Shown in pieces: positions 62,935 to 64,000 of a DNA stretch of 64,000 bases. The DNA is from Sphingomonadales bacterium Ga0077531. GTDB lineage: Bacteria; Pseudomonadota; Alphaproteobacteria; Sphingomonadales; Sphingomonadaceae. The DNA lies in contig LNED01000041.1 of the NCBI GenBank assembly GCA_001464915.1, positions 1-64,000 of the forward strand. The letters run 5' to 3'. The first letter of the stretch is position 1. Every line of letters starts with the position of its first letter. Below the pieces are notes generated by a model. That model did not search any database. It worked only from the letters and a program-made list of their open reading frames with translations, and was not told the origin of the DNA. A program made the translations under genes and the position numbers.

Positions 62935-63881
62935 CTCGGGTATTTCACTCCGGTCAGCTCCTCGCTCAGAGCCCAAAGCTGCTCGGCATAGCTCGGGTTG
63001 AGTGCGTAACTACGGACCCCGCCGCTGGCGGATTCGTCGTCCTGTTCGGCAACGTGACAGTCCTCGCAATAGACCCCGCCCTTGCCTTCAAGCTCCTCGG
63101 CGGTTGCCGCCCAGCAGCTCGTCGCCGCGCCTTGCGGGATGGTCTTCCACGCAAAGCCGGTGTCCCGCGAAGAGATGCGCGCCATCAGTGCCTCGCGCAT
63201 CTCCTGGGTCATGTGCCGGCCGAGATTGGTCTCGATCCCGCCCGGATGCACCGCATAGGCGTGGATGCCCAGCACCGCGAAGTGCTGCTCAAGCCCGACG
63301 GTGAACAGCACGTTGGCGGTTTTCGACTGCCCGTAGCTCGACCAGGGATCATAGGGACGGTGCACGAAATTGGGGTCGTCAAAATCAACCGGACCCATGT
63401 GGTGCCCGCGACTTGAGAGGTTGACGATTCGCTTGGCCGTTCCGCGCTCGATCAGCGGCATCAGCTCGCCGGTCAGCGCGAAATGACCGAGGTGATTGGT
63501 GCCAAATTGCATCTCGAAGCCATCGGTCGTGTGGGTAAAGGGGCAGGCCATCACGCCAGCGTTGTTGATGAGAATGTCGATCTTGTTGAACCGCTGGCGC
63601 GCGCGCGAGGTCGCGGCACGGATGCTTTCGAGCGACCCGAGATCGACCGTGATCGTATCGAGCTCTGCCTCAGGCACCGCGGCGCGGATCACGGTGACGG
63701 CGTCATCAAGCTTGCCCTGATCCCGCCCAGCCATCACGACGTGCGCGCCCTTGGCCGCCATCGCGCGGGCGGTTTCCTGCCCCAGCCCCGAATTGGCGCC
63801 GGTGATGAACACCGTCAGTCCGGTGAGATCGCAATCCGCCAGCACTTCATCGGTGGTGGTGCTGTGTCCAAAGCTGGTCAT
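62931..63881 (-). CDS. Short-chain dehydrogenase (retinol dehydrogenase-like)
   Basis: 316 residues. Cofactor motif VFITGANSGLGQETARAMA, NNAG element in ILINNAGVMACP, catalytic Ser in IVNLSSRGHHMG, YGQSK (Tyr-x3-Lys), and HPGGIETNL. This is the long SDR type similar to WW-domain oxidoreductase/retinol dehydrogenases. Substrate not known. Its ATG overlaps the stop of the upstream GNAT gene (ATGA), so they are one operon. Confidence 0.9.
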   Translation of the reverse strand: MTSFGHSTTTDEVLADCDLTGLTVFITGANSGLGQETARAMAAKGAHVVMAGRDQGKLDDAVTVIRAAVPEAELDTITVDLGSLESIRAATSRARQRFNKIDILINNAGVMACPFTHTTDGFEMQFGTNHLGHFALTGELMPLIERGTAKRIVNLSSRGHHMGPVDFDDPNFVHRPYDPWSSYGQSKTANVLFTVGLEQHFAVLGIHAYAVHPGGIETNLGRHMTQEMREALMARISSRDTGFAWKTIPQGAATSCWAATAEELEGKGGVYCEDCHVAEQDDESASGGVRSYALNPSYAEQLWALSEELTGVKYPS

Positions 63882-64000
63882 GCGCGCTCTCCCAGTCGCA
63901 ATTCGTAAAGGAATTCAGGGTCGAAATGGTCGCCGACCTGAAAGGTGATGTCGGCGATTTTGGCAAAGCCATAGCGGTGATAGAACCGCTGCGCGCCGTA
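63878..64000 (-). CDS. C-terminal end of a GNAT-type acetyltransferase (truncated by window edge)
   Basis: Minus-strand frame open at the last base. The 40 visible residues include AQRFYHRYGFAKIADITF and VGDHFDPEFLYEL, the C-terminal beta-strand pair and helix typical of small GNAT N-acetyltransferases. The TGA overlaps the SDR start codon by 4 bases. The N-terminus with the acetyl-CoA site lies beyond the window. Confidence 0.7.
   Translation of the reverse strand, partial: YGAQRFYHRYGFAKIADITFQVGDHFDPEFLYELRLGERA

Overview
The window is GC-rich, gene-dense chromosomal DNA that reads like a member of the Sphingomonadales, most likely an Erythrobacteraceae genome (Erythrobacter/Porphyrobacter type). 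This placement is an inference from gene content: an NDUFA12-like complex I protein beside DUF2155 and aat, two large TonB-dependent receptors, a Tat-exported PhoX, a Baeyer-Villiger-type monooxygenase, LytTR/DUF2306 and PEP-CTERM-like proteins. No rRNA gene is present to confirm it. I see no insertion sequence, prophage or CRISPR array. Most of the content is housekeeping.

Layout. 1-5.5 kb: tail of a DUF389 protein, a fatty acyl-AMP ligase, a recX-DUF192-NDUFA12-DUF2155 run, convergent aat, and tRNA-Trp. 5.6-11.3 kb: phoX sits between tRNA-Trp and the secE-nusG-(small zinc-ribbon-like gene)-rplK-rplA translation/export block. 11.5-16.2 kb: GNAT, polysaccharide deacetylase, CinA-like and flavin monooxygenase genes. 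16.3-21.1 kb: two TonB receptors. 21.5-28.2 kb: acyl-CoA dehydrogenase, enoyl-CoA hydratase, thiolase and thiolase-like genes (beta-oxidation), then hpd plus a VOC protein (tyrosine catabolism). 28.2-36.5 kb: the least ordinary region. It holds an SPFH/ribbon-helix-helix operon, a divergent TIR-TolB/FlgO-like-TPR protein, a small lipoprotein, a secreted Sel1-repeat trypsin-like protease and a divergent SLOG-SLATT-like membrane protein. 36.5-43.6 kb: DUF2306/LytTR pair, methyltransferase, katG, ahpF, ahpC (peroxide defence). 43.8-50.4 kb: epimerase, aroC, a ruvA-DsrE-small protein-ruvB run, and a Gly/Ser-rich PEP-CTERM-like surface protein. 49.9-64 kb: rhodanese, acnA, DMT transporter, two L,D-transpeptidases, an FAD oxidoreductase, an HDAC-family deacetylase, mntP, a thioredoxin-like gene with ispG, an esterase, an SDR and a truncated GNAT gene.

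Most notable non-coding signals: (i) five copies of a roughly 95-bp intergenic repeat built of four hairpins whose stems change sequence but keep pairing; (ii) one site one base away from the ParB site parS at 32081; (iii) long palindromic operators upstream of the SPFH operon and of hpd; (iv) a chain of hairpins between ahpC and ahpF.

Best candidate for an undescribed system: the cluster TIR-TolB-TPR / Sel1-trypsin / SLOG-SLATT at 29.7-36.5 kb, possibly with the divergent SPFH operon. It combines families used elsewhere as nucleotide sensors, NAD-cleaving effectors, membrane effectors and proteases. That they work together is inferred only from adjacency.
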